NCBI RefSeq assembly: GCF_020382885.2
Contig: NC_058496.1
Location: forward strand, 4,022,501-4,086,500
Origin: Scatophagus argus
Lineage: Eukaryota; Chordata; Actinopteri; Scatophagidae
Length of the DNA: 64,000 nt
Direction of reading: 5' to 3'
The notes below the pieces were generated by a model. The model saw only the letters and a program-made list of their open reading frames with translations. It was not told the origin of the DNA and did no database searches. The position numbers and the translations under genes are program-made. Every line of letters begins with the position of its first letter. Positions within the stretch are counted from its first letter, which is position 1. Of this stretch, positions 1 through 9,571 are shown piece by piece.

Positions 1-83
1 TCTTACTTAATGTTTTATTAAGAGCTATTTAGAGTAACAATTAAAGATGATTAGGGATTCTTCCACACAATTCTGTGAAAATG

Positions 84-313
84 CACTATATAGACAAAAG
101 TATCAGGGCACACCTTTCTATCATTGAATTCAGGTGTGGTCTGGTCCATAAAGACATGGTTGGATGAGTTTGGTGTGGAAGAACTTGACTGGCCCACACA
201 GAACCCTGACCTCAACCCCATCCAACACCTTTGGGATGAACTGGAACGGAGATTGTGAGCCAGGCCCTGTTGGTGTAAAGGTCATTTGTCCCAATACTTT
301 TGTCCATATAGTG
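84..313 (+). mobile_element. Tc1/mariner-like element remnant (non-autonomous, about 230 bp)
   Basis: The two ends are imperfect inverted repeats: CACTATATAGACAAAAGTAT at 84-103, and a right end at 287-313 whose reverse complement begins CACTATATGGACAAAAG. The right end is followed by TA, the usual Tc1-family target duplication; the left flank is TG, so that duplication has decayed. Between them, the stretch around 190-255 read in the frame of position 189 encodes DWPTQNPDLNPIQHLWDELE, the classic C-terminal transposase block containing the last acidic residue of the DDE triad. Nothing else of the transposase remains, so this is an internally deleted, immobile copy. Confidence 0.8.
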
Positions 314-688
314 TATATGCATTCACTAACCTGGCTATGCACATCAGGTGAACTGCTGCACTTTTCCCTGGATGTCCTGGACTGACAGGTGTTAGACACG
401 CCCACATTAGGACAGCCAGCAGCTTGCAGAGTGCACCCAGTTAGTCAGCATTCACACACACTATGAGTTCATTTGTTAGTTGGTGTTGTTTAACCACAGC
501 AGTGATTTACACAAGAAACACTCATGGAAATGTTTACACCAACTGACTTTACCTTGAGTAGCATTTCATATTGTTAGAGATAACAATCCATTCCAGTTTG
601 ACAAGTAAGCAAGATTTATTGATGTATTGTGGTTTAATCATTACCAAACCAAAGTGTCTACCTGCATGCTCAGACACACCTCACAACA
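314..688. other. Non-coding upstream flank of the first arrestin gene
   Basis: I see no open frame with splice support and no recognisable repeat here. It separates the Tc1-like remnant from the TATA box of the first arrestin-like gene and may contain that gene's upstream regulatory sequence. Confidence 0.5.
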
Positions 689-695
689 TATAAAA
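689..695 (+). promoter_or_regulatory. TATA box of ARRDC3-like gene 1
   Basis: A perfect TATAAAA lies 59 bases before the ATG at 754. It would place transcription start near 720 and give a 5' leader of about 35 bases with no intron before the start codon. Confidence 0.55.
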
Positions 696-753
696 TCTCC
701 GTTTTCACTGTCTCACCTGGCACTTATGGCTCTGCTTTGTTATACGAGATATC

Positions 754-3090
754 ATGTCGAATAACGTTACGAGCTTCTCCGTGGGCTATAACCCCATCAA
801 CAAAAGCAACATTTTCACCAGTGGAAACTGTATCACAGGACAAGTTACACTAGAGGTGACAAAGGAAAGCAAAGTAGATTCACTCTTTGTGAAGCTGAAG
901 GGGAAAGCAGAAGTGAAATGGACTGAATATTACGGAAAAACGGCCGTAACATACTACAGCAAAGAGAAGTACTTCAGTATAAAGCAATGTATAATGCAGG
1001 GTAAGTAAGCTGCTTATGTCATTCAATGTCAAAGCAACCTGCTCGTGGCCAGACTGTGTTTAGTTTATTTGTATAAGACAAGATAATCCTTTAATCAGTC
1101 CCATAACTGGGAAATTACAACAACATAACATAAACAAAATAATGTAGAGAAGTTTCTTTTTTTATTTTATTGTTTGTTTAAATTTTAAGGCCACACCAGA
1201 GGTTAGACAAATCTCAATGAATGATTTAGAAAGCTCAAGACTTACACTGACCGAATATTCGAGTTTGATGTTTGTGTCTTTGTGGCTCACTCACACTGAC
1301 AGAAAACACAAGGTACCACAGGAAGTTTGTTCTTAAACTTTCTCTCCCTTTTGTCTTTCTGATTTAACACTCACAGAGGGCAACCATGCTGATTCGGGTA
1401 GTCTAAGAGTTAATAATGTGTTTATTTCTCATCTGTCTAACAAACCTTAATCTGTGATAGAAGCCGCATTAATTGGCTTTATTATTGGCTTTCAGGCAAT
1501 AATATTGTCGACCAGGGCCGCCATGTCTACCCATTCACCTTTAACATCCCTGCACAGTGAGTATTCTCTCTAAAACCCCAAATCAAAAATATTATTGAAA
1601 GCATCTTCTGCAATAGAAATAATCTTTAATTTCCATTTGATTGAGTAGCTATATGATGTAGTTCCTCCTGATGCTTTGTGAGGATCAGCCTCAGATAATC
1701 TAAATAAAGTGTTTTGTGCATTGTGTTGTCACGTCTCGCAGAGACCTGCCGTCCTCCTTCAAAGGCTCCTGTGGAAAGATCAAGTACACACTGCAGGCAA
1801 ATCTGAGCAGGTCAATGAGAGTCGACAGAACAGCTAAGGCCAAGTTCACCCTCATCCACTATGGAAACAAAGATCTATCGCTGATGGTACCCACCTTTCG
1901 ATATGCACTCATGCACTCCCAAACGCTTGTCTAACGTCCAATGACTTGATGAGTTAAGCTATCTCTTACTAATTTGTCACTTTGCTGTCAGACTCCACAG
2001 CACAGCATCACTGAGAAAAAAATGAAGCTCTTTACATCAGGAACAGTGGGCATGGACGCACGTATTGAGCAAACAGGCTTCCGCCAAGGTAGTTTTAGAG
2101 TGTGTGTGCTCTGAAATTATGAAATTATTATTTAAGTTATATCATTACTTCTCAGATTATCTTAACGGTGGTAGGAAAGTGGAAGCAAAGTACGCTGAAC
2201 CGTGTGCAGTTCAAAGTTCCTTTGCTCACGGAAATGTTTAAATGTCTAAAGATAAGACAACAACAAATGAGGCTTGTAGCAACAGTAATGATGGAGAGAT
2301 AATCCTGATATTTTCTTTGGGTTGGATAAATTGCTCCTTTAAAACATACCAAACAGTAATAATATTGTATGCAGTACAAAGTTATTGCTGTCTATCATTT
2401 ATGCGTAGATGTTAGCCAGAGCTTATGAGGGATGATTATATTTATAGAGAGCATGTTTTGTGATTAACTAAGTGCTGTACTGTTTTTCAGGGGAAGGCAT
2501 AAAGGTTGTGGCCTCCATTCACAACAAATCATCTCGCAATATCACACCCAAGTTCTGTTTGTATGTGAAGTACAGTTACTTTGCAAAGGGGAAGAGAAAA
2601 GTCGTAACCAAAGACATCCTGAAAGAGGTGGGTGATGCCGTCCCACCCTCTGCAGGCCAGACTGTCACCAAGATCGTCAACATACCTCCCACCGCAGGGC
2701 CCTCCATCCTGAACTGCAGCATCCTCAAAGCAGAGTACAGGCTCAGGGTGTGTATCTCGTCCCCTAAAACATGTCAGTATGTTGAGGACTTAATGAGCGC
2801 TATGACAAGTGCTGATGATGTCTCCACCACAGGTCTATCTGGATGTCAAGTATGCTTCAGACCCCGAGATCAAGTTTCCCATAGTCATCCTGCCTGCTTT
2901 ACTGGGGCCTGATGGGGAACATCTGGCAGTTCAGCCTACCAATGGATATGAAGCATTCGCAAGCTCAGATATGCTGGGTGGGACCAGCTTCCTACAATAC
3001 CCAACAGCCTCGGGCACTTCTGCTCCACCTCCATCCTATGGGACATATGGCTTGTACCCCTCCGTGACCAATTTTAATGTAAAATCCTAG
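754..3090 (+). CDS. Alpha-arrestin, ARRDC3-like, tandem copy 1 (354 aa, six exons)
   Basis: The coding exons are 754-1000, 1496-1556, 1742-1886, 1992-2088, 2491-2747 and 2833-3090. All have GT..AG borders and compatible phases, and together they give 354 codons plus TAG. Exons 1-4 encode the arrestin N-domain (motifs SGNCITGQV and VYPFTFNIP, with LPSSFKG starting exon 3). Exons 5-6 encode the C-domain (about residues 184-295, including PSILNCSI, then VYLDVKYASDPEIKFPIVILP-like sequence). The tail ends in PPSY at residues 335-338, the WW-domain ligand. Family members are membrane-trafficking adaptors that bring NEDD4-type E3 ligases to receptors and transporters. At 354 aa it is shorter than human ARRDC3 (414 aa), which has two PPxY motifs. 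The weakest splice site is the donor after 2088 (GTAGTT). The ARRDC3-like label rests on remembered family motifs; ARRDC2/4 relationship is possible. Confidence 0.88.
1065..1125 (+). repeat. Fragment of a common fish interspersed repeat
   Basis: The stretch around AATCCTTTAATCAGTCCCAT followed by TGGGAAATT resembles a very common fish repeat tail (consensus recalled as a TTTATT-AGTCCCAC-AATGGGAAATTT pattern). It lies in intron 1 of arrestin copy 1. A second relative is at 58871-58915. The repeat class is not certain from this short piece. Confidence 0.4.
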
Positions 3091-3411
3091 AAACCCAAAT
3101 AGAGATTTGGAGGGTGTCGTTTAAGTCATAGTATGACTTGAAATTATAAACTACCACGATGAAATATTAACATTTGTTCTTAATCCCTTTTTTCCTCTTT
3201 TCTAATTTTTTTGGGGTAATTATACAATTCTTGAGAGTAGAAATGAAGGGAGTTGATCAGCTTCCATATGACTTTGACGATTTTATTGGCAGTAAAAGAT
3301 TTTCTTAGCTCATTGTCTGAGCTCATACTGATATATTGTAACTTATATTTGGCTCTTCCTGCTTTTTTCACATAAACAGTGAATACAAATAAGCACAATC
3401 TGTTTCTCATG

Positions 3412-3417
3412 AATAAA
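3412..3417 (+). terminator. Poly(A) signal AATAAA of ARRDC3-like gene 1
   Basis: AATAAA lies 322 bases after the stop codon and is the first canonical signal downstream. It gives a 3' UTR of about 340 bases. Another AATAAA-like match at about 3559 could be an alternative. Confidence 0.5.
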
Positions 3418-3473
3418 ATCTCTTATTCCAGAATGGATACATAAAATGGTTTGAAATTACACAGTTCAGGAAA

Positions 3474-3545
3474 GTAACTAACTGTACTGTACAGTTTTGA
3501 GGTACTTGTACTTCAGCTGACAAGTGAATGCCAGCTCAAACCTCC
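3474..3545 (+). repeat. Fragment of the fish AAGTA-rich interspersed repeat
   Basis: AAAGTAACTAACTGTACTGT, then GTTTTGAGGTACTTGTACTT, matches one end of a dispersed fish repeat whose other pieces appear at 17563-18010 and 30480-30960 in this window. It is truncated just downstream of arrestin copy 1. Confidence 0.5.
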
Positions 3546-3612
3546 CTGCTGTATTACAATAAACGTTTTTACTCAACTTGTTTCCTGGGTTTGTGTTGGA
3601 TCCAGTCATACG

Positions 3613-3812
3613 TACACCAATAAACCGCAACATTAAAACCACCTGCTTAATATTTTGTAGGCTACGTTGTCCAGGTGGGGGGAAGAGCAGTTCCCGCTGG
3701 GGGTGGAGTGTATTTGGTCTGCCATTTTTAGGTGGGTGGTGCATGTCAAAGAGCATCCACATGATTACCAAAACAGAAGGTTTCCCTGAAGCACGTTGCA
3801 TTGTAAACAGTA
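3613..3812 (-). mobile_element. Tc1-like transposon relic, reverse orientation
   Basis: 3615-3660 (AACATTAAAACCACCTGC, TTAATATTTTGTAG) matches the terminal inverted repeat of a widespread fish Tc1 family that I recall as ending in ATGACCACCTGCCTAATATTGTG. The stretch 3725-3810 (GGTGGGTGGTGCATGTCAAAG, CATCCACATG, GGTTTCCCTGAAG) is the reverse complement of a transposase segment of that same family. Internal sequence between them is deleted and no open frame survives. It sits between arrestin copies 1 and 2. Confidence 0.7.
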
Positions 3813-3930
3813 CTGTGTCTGATTATTTTGATGTTTTTATTGCAGTATTTGGGTTAAAACAGTTTTTTTCTGCCCTCTCATCCACGCCAAATTTCTCTGG
3901 CGGAAGTACACAAGTTGAGCTCGAAAGCAG

Positions 3931-3966
3931 GGAGGAGTAGGAGGAGGAGGAGGAGGAGGAGGAGGA
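3931..3966. repeat. (GGA)n / (AGG)n microsatellite
   Basis: Near-perfect GGA trinucleotide run about 110 bases upstream of the start codon of arrestin copy 2, so probably in its promoter or 5' leader. Purine-rich strand asymmetry could allow triplex-type structure, but nothing here shows that it does. Confidence 0.9.
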
Positions 3967-4073
3967 AATGTTGTTGTACCATAGCAGAGAGCACCCCAGG
4001 GCAGGGAGACACCCAACTCGCAAAGTCGGTGTCGAGTTTACTGTTTTATCTTCTCCGAGTAAACAACGGAACC

Positions 4074-7000
4074 ATGCCGAGCGTAAAGAGCGTCAAAGTC
4101 ACCTACGACCCTATCAATGAGAGAAACACTTTCAGCAGCGGTGACAGCATTTCGGGTCGAGTCACCGTGGAAGTGGAGAAAGACTGTGAGATTCAGTCGC
4201 TCCTAATTAAATTCAAAGGGAAGGCGGACGTGCTTTGGTCCGAGAAGCACGGTCAAACTACCGTCGTGTACCACGCCAAGGATAAGTACTTCAGCGTGAA
4301 ACATTATTTCATTCAAGACCACAAGAAGAAACACAAAAGTAAGTGAGAAAAAACGTGAACGTGAACTGGCTTTGCTAGACTGCAGGATTTAAAAAGTCTG
4401 AGCGTTGCACAGGAGAAATTGGAAACTTCTGTGGGGATGCACGTATCAATAGTACTATGAAAAATACGGAAAAAGTGTGTTCAAGCACCATGCAGAAATA
4501 CGAGATTGGAAGAAATGTGGGGCTGCAGTTAACAGAGGGTTTGATGTTGGCTGAGGCTGAGGCTGAGGTGCATTGCAATGAACTCTGTCTTTTTATCTAT
4601 CAGTTTTGCATTAATATCAAAAGGAGTTGGACTCCTGTTCATGTTAAATAACAAGATGCTGCAGTCATGGAGGTGATGGTGATGTGCATGCAGATGATGT
4701 GCAGATTGTTTATTATCTCATGTAACACGTGTTAATTACAGTTGGCAGATGAGTCACTGTGCTGACTTTTTTTCCAGATGATGACAGTGAAGCACAACTC
4801 TTAAACCAGAATGGAGAAACATGTAAGTCTTTCTCAGTTCTGTCTCAGCCTGTGGTGAGGACCTTACATCCAAAGTGTTAGGGTTTTGCAAAGTAAATGA
4901 CACCATTAGCTTTTTTCTTCTTACTTTTCAGACAGCAATGTTATTCCTCCAGGAATCCACATTTACCCGTTCACCTTTCAGATCCCTTTCCAGTAAGTGA
5001 TCATGCTTTTAATGTTCCCATAATGGTTTGGATGGACTTTTCAGATTTATTTGTTTTCTATACAGTGACAATAAGTGCATATTATCTGCTCAGAAACATT
5101 TTAAGAGATCATCTTCAGGTTCTGCAGCTGTACTTCATTTTTAGAAATGTCCTACAGACCCTCTGTAGAGTTTGTACATTCTTTGTGTTAATGTTATAAA
5201 TTTCTCCTGTTCCTCTGGCCTTCTGCTCCTGTGCTTTAGGGAAATGCCCTCGTCGTTCAAAGGCTCTGTTGGTAAAATTGTGTACTTGCTGGAAGCCAAG
5301 CTGAGCAGATCAATGAGGATTGACAAGAAAGATTCAACCAAGATCAACTTTGTGACACACGCAGATGTGAGCAGCAACCCTGCACTAATGGTGGGTGCTG
5401 ATGTGCATGTTCATTCACCACTATTTAGACACAGCTTCAGTAACACGTAAACAACACTTTCAGGTCTTATTGTTGACCGTATAAAGATGGACAATGGGAA
5501 TGCCTTTCCTTCTGACACATACAAATACTTTTTTGTACTTGTACTTTTGGCACATGTTCCATCAGCCACCAGAGGGTATCCATCTTTACTGTATTTACAT
5601 AGGAATAGTTAACACAGTTTCTTGGACGCAGACATTTGATACACCAGAGTCAAAGTCCTCTCAGTTGTTTTAAGTGTATTACATTCATTAATCTGGTTTT
5701 CCTCCAGACACCACAGCATGAGACTAAGGATAAGAAAATGAAGGTCTTCACCTCAGGAACAGTGGCCATGGATGTGAAACTTGAAAAAACTGGATTCTTC
5801 CAAGGTGAGCCCTCTTTCAAGCCCTCAAAGTGATATAGAAACGTATTGGTCTCAAACCGACGGTTCATTGGACATTCTGGTCTATTTTGCAGGAGAGGGA
5901 TTAAAAGTTCAGGCCTACATTGAGAACAACTCGTCTCGTGAAATCAAGCCCAAGTACTGCATATACAGAAAGCACAGCTTCTTTGCTGATGGGAAGAGAA
6001 GAGTTGATACCAAAGACCTCTTAAAAGAAGTGGGAGAGCCCATCCCTCCTTCCACTAATGAAAAGGTTTCAAGAGTCATTACCATCCCTCAGGATATGGA
6101 GCCCTCCATCCACAACTGCAGCATCATAAAAGTGGAGTACAGACTCAGGGTGAGCTTCTGTATGTTCTTCTGTTTGTTCTTATGTGAATGTGCACAAAAA
6201 GGTCATGTCTCCTGAAAAAGGGGGGGTATTGGCTTATGTCAGTGTAGGTCCTAGCGAAGGCAACCGGATATCTTTTAGGTTGCTGGAGATGTTTCACCTC
6301 TCATCCGAAAGGCTTCTTCAGTTCTAAGACTGATGGGGAGTCCCTGTGTGATGACTTTACAGGTCGAAGTTGCCTGATCTTGATTCATGATATGAGTCAG
6401 ACTTATCACGACTGATTCAATCATGAGAAACATCTGACTGTAGCTGGCTTTGCTTAGCTACTGGGCCATACTCGAACAGTGAAACTGCACCTCCAGATGC
6501 AGGCAGCAGGCCTAGTCTAGTCTTGAGTTCAATTTTTCAGCCAGTTTGGTGTGTTCCAGATGTCAAAACCCAAGCAGCAGCCTGCTCTCTATCAGTCACT
6601 ACATATATGAGTCTAGACAAACATAGATGTAAACTTGAGCTTGGCTGGTGCAAGGAGGCATGTAGCCACAAGGCAGTAATTGTAGTTTTAAAGTTTTGTC
6701 AATGTTGTGCTTTTTACACACACCATTTTTTCACCTTTTCTCTGATAAGCTACGACGGCACCGTGCAGAGCCTGAAGGAGTTTGCAGAAGGAATCGGTTA
6801 TGTACTCAGGAAGTTCATAATTCTCATTGTATGTAATATAAACATCCAGAAATATAACCTCAGTGTTTTCCACAGGTCTACCTCGATGTCAAATACGCTT
6901 CTGATCCAGAGATTAAGTTTCCCATAGTCATCCTGCCCGCCTCTCCGGTTCCTGCTCTTGCACCACCACCTGCTGCTTCTGGCTTTGGATTTGAACCATT

Positions 7001-7136
7001 TGGCAACACAAACCCACCGGCATGGGGCTCTGCACCACCGCAACCACCAGCAGCGCCCCACCCCCTGGATCCCCCGCCTCCCTATGGAGCGTATGGATTG
7101 TATCCGTCTTTTACAGATTTTGGCGATAAAAAATAA
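4074..7136 (+). CDS. Alpha-arrestin, ARRDC3-like, tandem copy 2 (378 aa, seven exons)
   Basis: The coding exons are 4074-4338, 4778-4822, 4932-4992, 5240-5390, 5708-5804, 5893-6149 and 6876-7136. Phases agree throughout and give 378 codons plus TAA. The start is ACC-ATG-C, aligned with the starts of the other copies, although the frame is open further upstream. The N-arrestin half is in exons 1-5 and the C-arrestin half in exons 6-7 (GEGLKVQAYIENNSS, then PSIHNCSIIKVEYRLR). The tail is proline-rich and ends in PPPY at residues 359-362, a WW ligand for NEDD4-type ubiquitin ligases. Unlike its neighbours it has an additional 45-nt acidic/polar exon (NDDSEAQLLNQNGE) between the usual first and second exons. 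Expected role: adaptor for ubiquitin-dependent sorting at the plasma membrane or endosome. Confidence 0.9.
6236..6480. repeat. Dispersed fish repeat fragment in intron 6 of arrestin copy 2
   Basis: The segment includes TTGCTGGAGATGTTTCACCT, then CATCCGAAAGGCTTCTTCAG and GATGGGGAGTCCCTGTGTGA. I recall this as a very common teleost interspersed sequence. The element class cannot be fixed from the fragment and the boundaries are approximate. Confidence 0.45.
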
Positions 7137-8514
7137 GTCAGTGATGGGACTTTGAAGATACCTGGACAAACACTTGGTTATCACAAAACAGTAGCTTTCT
7201 TTTTTGTGTTTGTATGAATTTGGTTGAAATTGGCTTTCACAAGATTCTATTAGAGTTTACTTTGATATTTACTAAAACCTGAATAATTCTGGATTTTTGG
7301 GGCTGATATTGTTATTGAAGAATATAACTGACCAGTGTTAACACTGTTACATAATCCAAAAAGATTAGTCATCATCTTGTGCTAGCGGACATATGTTTTA
7401 TCAAGGCAAGATTTTTCTTACATAACTCTGTGGTTTGATTGAACCTGTTTGCTTGAAACTGCCACTATGGTACTCAGCTCTTTTGTCCTTTGTACAGGGG
7501 AGTGTCATGCGTGAAACAAAAGTGGTAAAATATGTCGAATCATTTCCAAAATAACCTGCTGTAAAATAAGCAGCTGCAAAGTAGGGATCATTGCACAATT
7601 TCAGTTACCTCTGCAGGAGCAGTCTGTGATTCTGCGAAGTCGGTGTTATTGTATCTGTAGTGACAGAAGAAGATGCAGTAACTGTTACAGGAACATGACT
7701 TTCTGAGTTTTAATATTGTTGAAAGGCTGTCAGATATAAGCTCTCCTGTTCCAGATAGTACTGTAATATTTTCTCTATGATATGACTGTTGTAGTTTAGT
7801 GGAAATTCATGTATTAACGCACACATTTAAATAACTCTTCTCTAGTTTTACGTGTAAAGGTCAGTTTACCCGTCAGGGTTTGTACTTCCAACACTTAAAT
7901 GTATTTTGTGTCTCTGAAGGGAACTTTGTAAAAGCAGAAAGGAAAACCCCAGTAATGTTATCACAGTTATTTTAAGGCTTGAGCCTGAAATATTTAACCA
8001 AATGTTTGTGTTTTATAAGATAAAGTTTAACAGCCAACACAGGTCTTGTCCCATAATGTCACTGTTCACTGACATTATGGGACTAACAGGATCGAGCATA
8101 TTTCAAGCTTGGCTCAAGTCGGTCAAGTCAGGATCTTGCTGCCTCTGCTGATAGGACTTTGACCTTTGTTTTATTTGTATTTCTGGTGTACTCCTGCTAT
8201 ATTGCATGTATTTTTTTGTCCTACCTCTGTCGTGAATTTCACAGAGGGAGGGAGTTAATTATAGGCATACACTGTGAATGATGAAATAAGTGAGCCACAG
8301 ACACAAGATCAACTCTGGAATACAGATACTGTTCTGTTGATGTGTGTAAACATTGAATTCGGCCTTTGTGTCGAGTGATGTGTGATGTTACTGGATGTAG
8401 TGTTACTGTTCATTACATTTCTTTGTGCTGTTTTCACTGAACTCTGTAACCATATGTTTGTCCTGCCAGCATGCTAAAAGTTCTTTAAACAAAAAAAAAG
8501 GCTTTGGAAATAAA
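7137..8514 (+). other. Probable long 3' UTR of arrestin copy 2, ending at AATAAA 8509-8514
   Basis: No coding signal follows the stop codon, and the first good AATAAA is at 8509-8514, just after a poly-A tract at 8492-8500. If used, the 3' UTR is about 1.4 kb. It contains several ATTTA-type AU-rich motifs and a perfect 14-bp hairpin at 8048-8083. Assignment as UTR is inferred, since an earlier non-canonical poly(A) site cannot be excluded. Confidence 0.5.
8048..8083. repeat. Perfect 14-bp inverted repeat (8-nt loop)
   Basis: GTCCCATAATGTCA at 8048-8061 is the exact reverse complement of TGACATTATGGGAC at 8070-8083. It lies within the presumed 3' UTR of arrestin copy 2, so it would fold as an RNA hairpin there. 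Confidence 0.9.
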
Positions 8515-9470
8515 CCCACTTTGTTGCCATAAAATTAGATCATAATAAGCAGCACCTGTGTTTACAGAAGTTTGGTTTACATGACTCACATCCACGAGGG
8601 GTGAACGCACAATTGATTCAACAGACTCGGTCCATATGTTCTGCCTGCACACAAATTCAAATTGAAGTTGGCCTCATGAATTCATATCCACCTGTGGCAT
8701 TAACGCTGCTGCTCAAATACAATGAAAGTGACTGGAATTTCATTTGTGTTTCCCAAAATGTCTGTATTGAAAGTTGACCAGGTAGTCTGTGTTCGATAAC
8801 AGACTACCTGGCTGGATAATATATTAATTAATATTTACCCTAACCCTAAATAATTAATATTAATATTTTTTATTAACCTACACAGAAATGTATTTCCAGA
8901 TGAATACTGTTCACGGTGAAAGCTGTGATGAGTGACTGAAACATCATTCATGTAGAGATGAGTCAAAAAACACAGACTTATTGAAACATTAATATTTTGC
9001 TGCTGCGAAAACTGGTGAAATAACTTTTATTTCCTGATTTTTTGATCTCCCCTACCGTGACTATTCCAGTTCATTCAAGTGTAGCTTCCTTCGGATTACA
9101 ATTCCATTGTGTCAGACAGCACACGCATTACGTCATGTAAATGGAAATGTTGACTGACATGGTTGGAAAATATGTCATGTGAAATTTCTTGTCATGTGAT
9201 AGTTGTAAATGCTGATCAAAGGTAATGTACAGGTATTGCTCCGCCCACTGAGGTGGTTATCAACAGAGCACTTTCATTCTCGACTGCTGTGATGAAATGC
9301 TTTGACTGTGACCATGCAGTTGCAATTCAAGCTATTTTTTTTGTTACATAAACTGTGGTGAATTTGCAGGGCTGAATGCTTTTCTAATCACTGTGAATGC
9401 ATGTGTTTTTCCACTTGTGGGCTTAGACATGAAAAACAGGTTTAGCAAGGTTTGGATGCTTGAGATAAGG
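8515..9470. other. Intergenic, arrestin copy 2 to copy 3
   Basis: No gene is seen. It holds a perfect 13-bp hairpin at 8778-8811 and, just after, two telomere-like CCCTAA units (8838-8849) flanked by AT-rich near-palindromic sequence. The rest is plain AT-rich DNA. Confidence 0.6.
8778..8811. repeat. Perfect 13-bp inverted repeat (8-nt loop)
   Basis: CCAGGTAGTCTGT at 8778-8790 pairs exactly with ACAGACTACCTGG at 8799-8811; the loop is GTTCGATA. It is intergenic, downstream of the poly(A) signal of copy 2. It might be the core of a degenerate MITE. Confidence 0.9.
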
Positions 9471-9477
9471 TATAAAT
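9471..9477 (+). promoter_or_regulatory. TATA box of ARRDC3-like gene 3
   Basis: TATAAAT in the context AAGGTATAAATGG lies 101 bases before the ATG at 9572, so the leader would be about 70 bases. Gene 1 of the array also has a TATA box; none was seen for genes 2 and 4. Confidence 0.5.
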
Positions 9478-9571
9478 GGTGGCAAACAGCTGCCCAGGGT
9501 GTACAGGAACTGAGTGTCTTCTTGGATTCACAGAAGATTTTTATTTTCCACTTTATATTTCACTGTGGGAA

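Noticed and set aside
3915-4073. In-frame upstream extension of arrestin copy 2 from an earlier ATG
   Set aside because: The extension runs through a (GGA)n microsatellite as poly-arginine. The ATG at 4074 aligns with the starts of the other three copies.
5566-5579. CTCF-like motif CCACCAGAGGGTAT in an arrestin intron
   Set aside because: It departs from the core at the final GGC position and such matches are expected by chance. Not annotated.
8838-8849. Interstitial telomeric repeat
   Set aside because: Only two CCCTAA units, which is too few to call a telomeric insertion.
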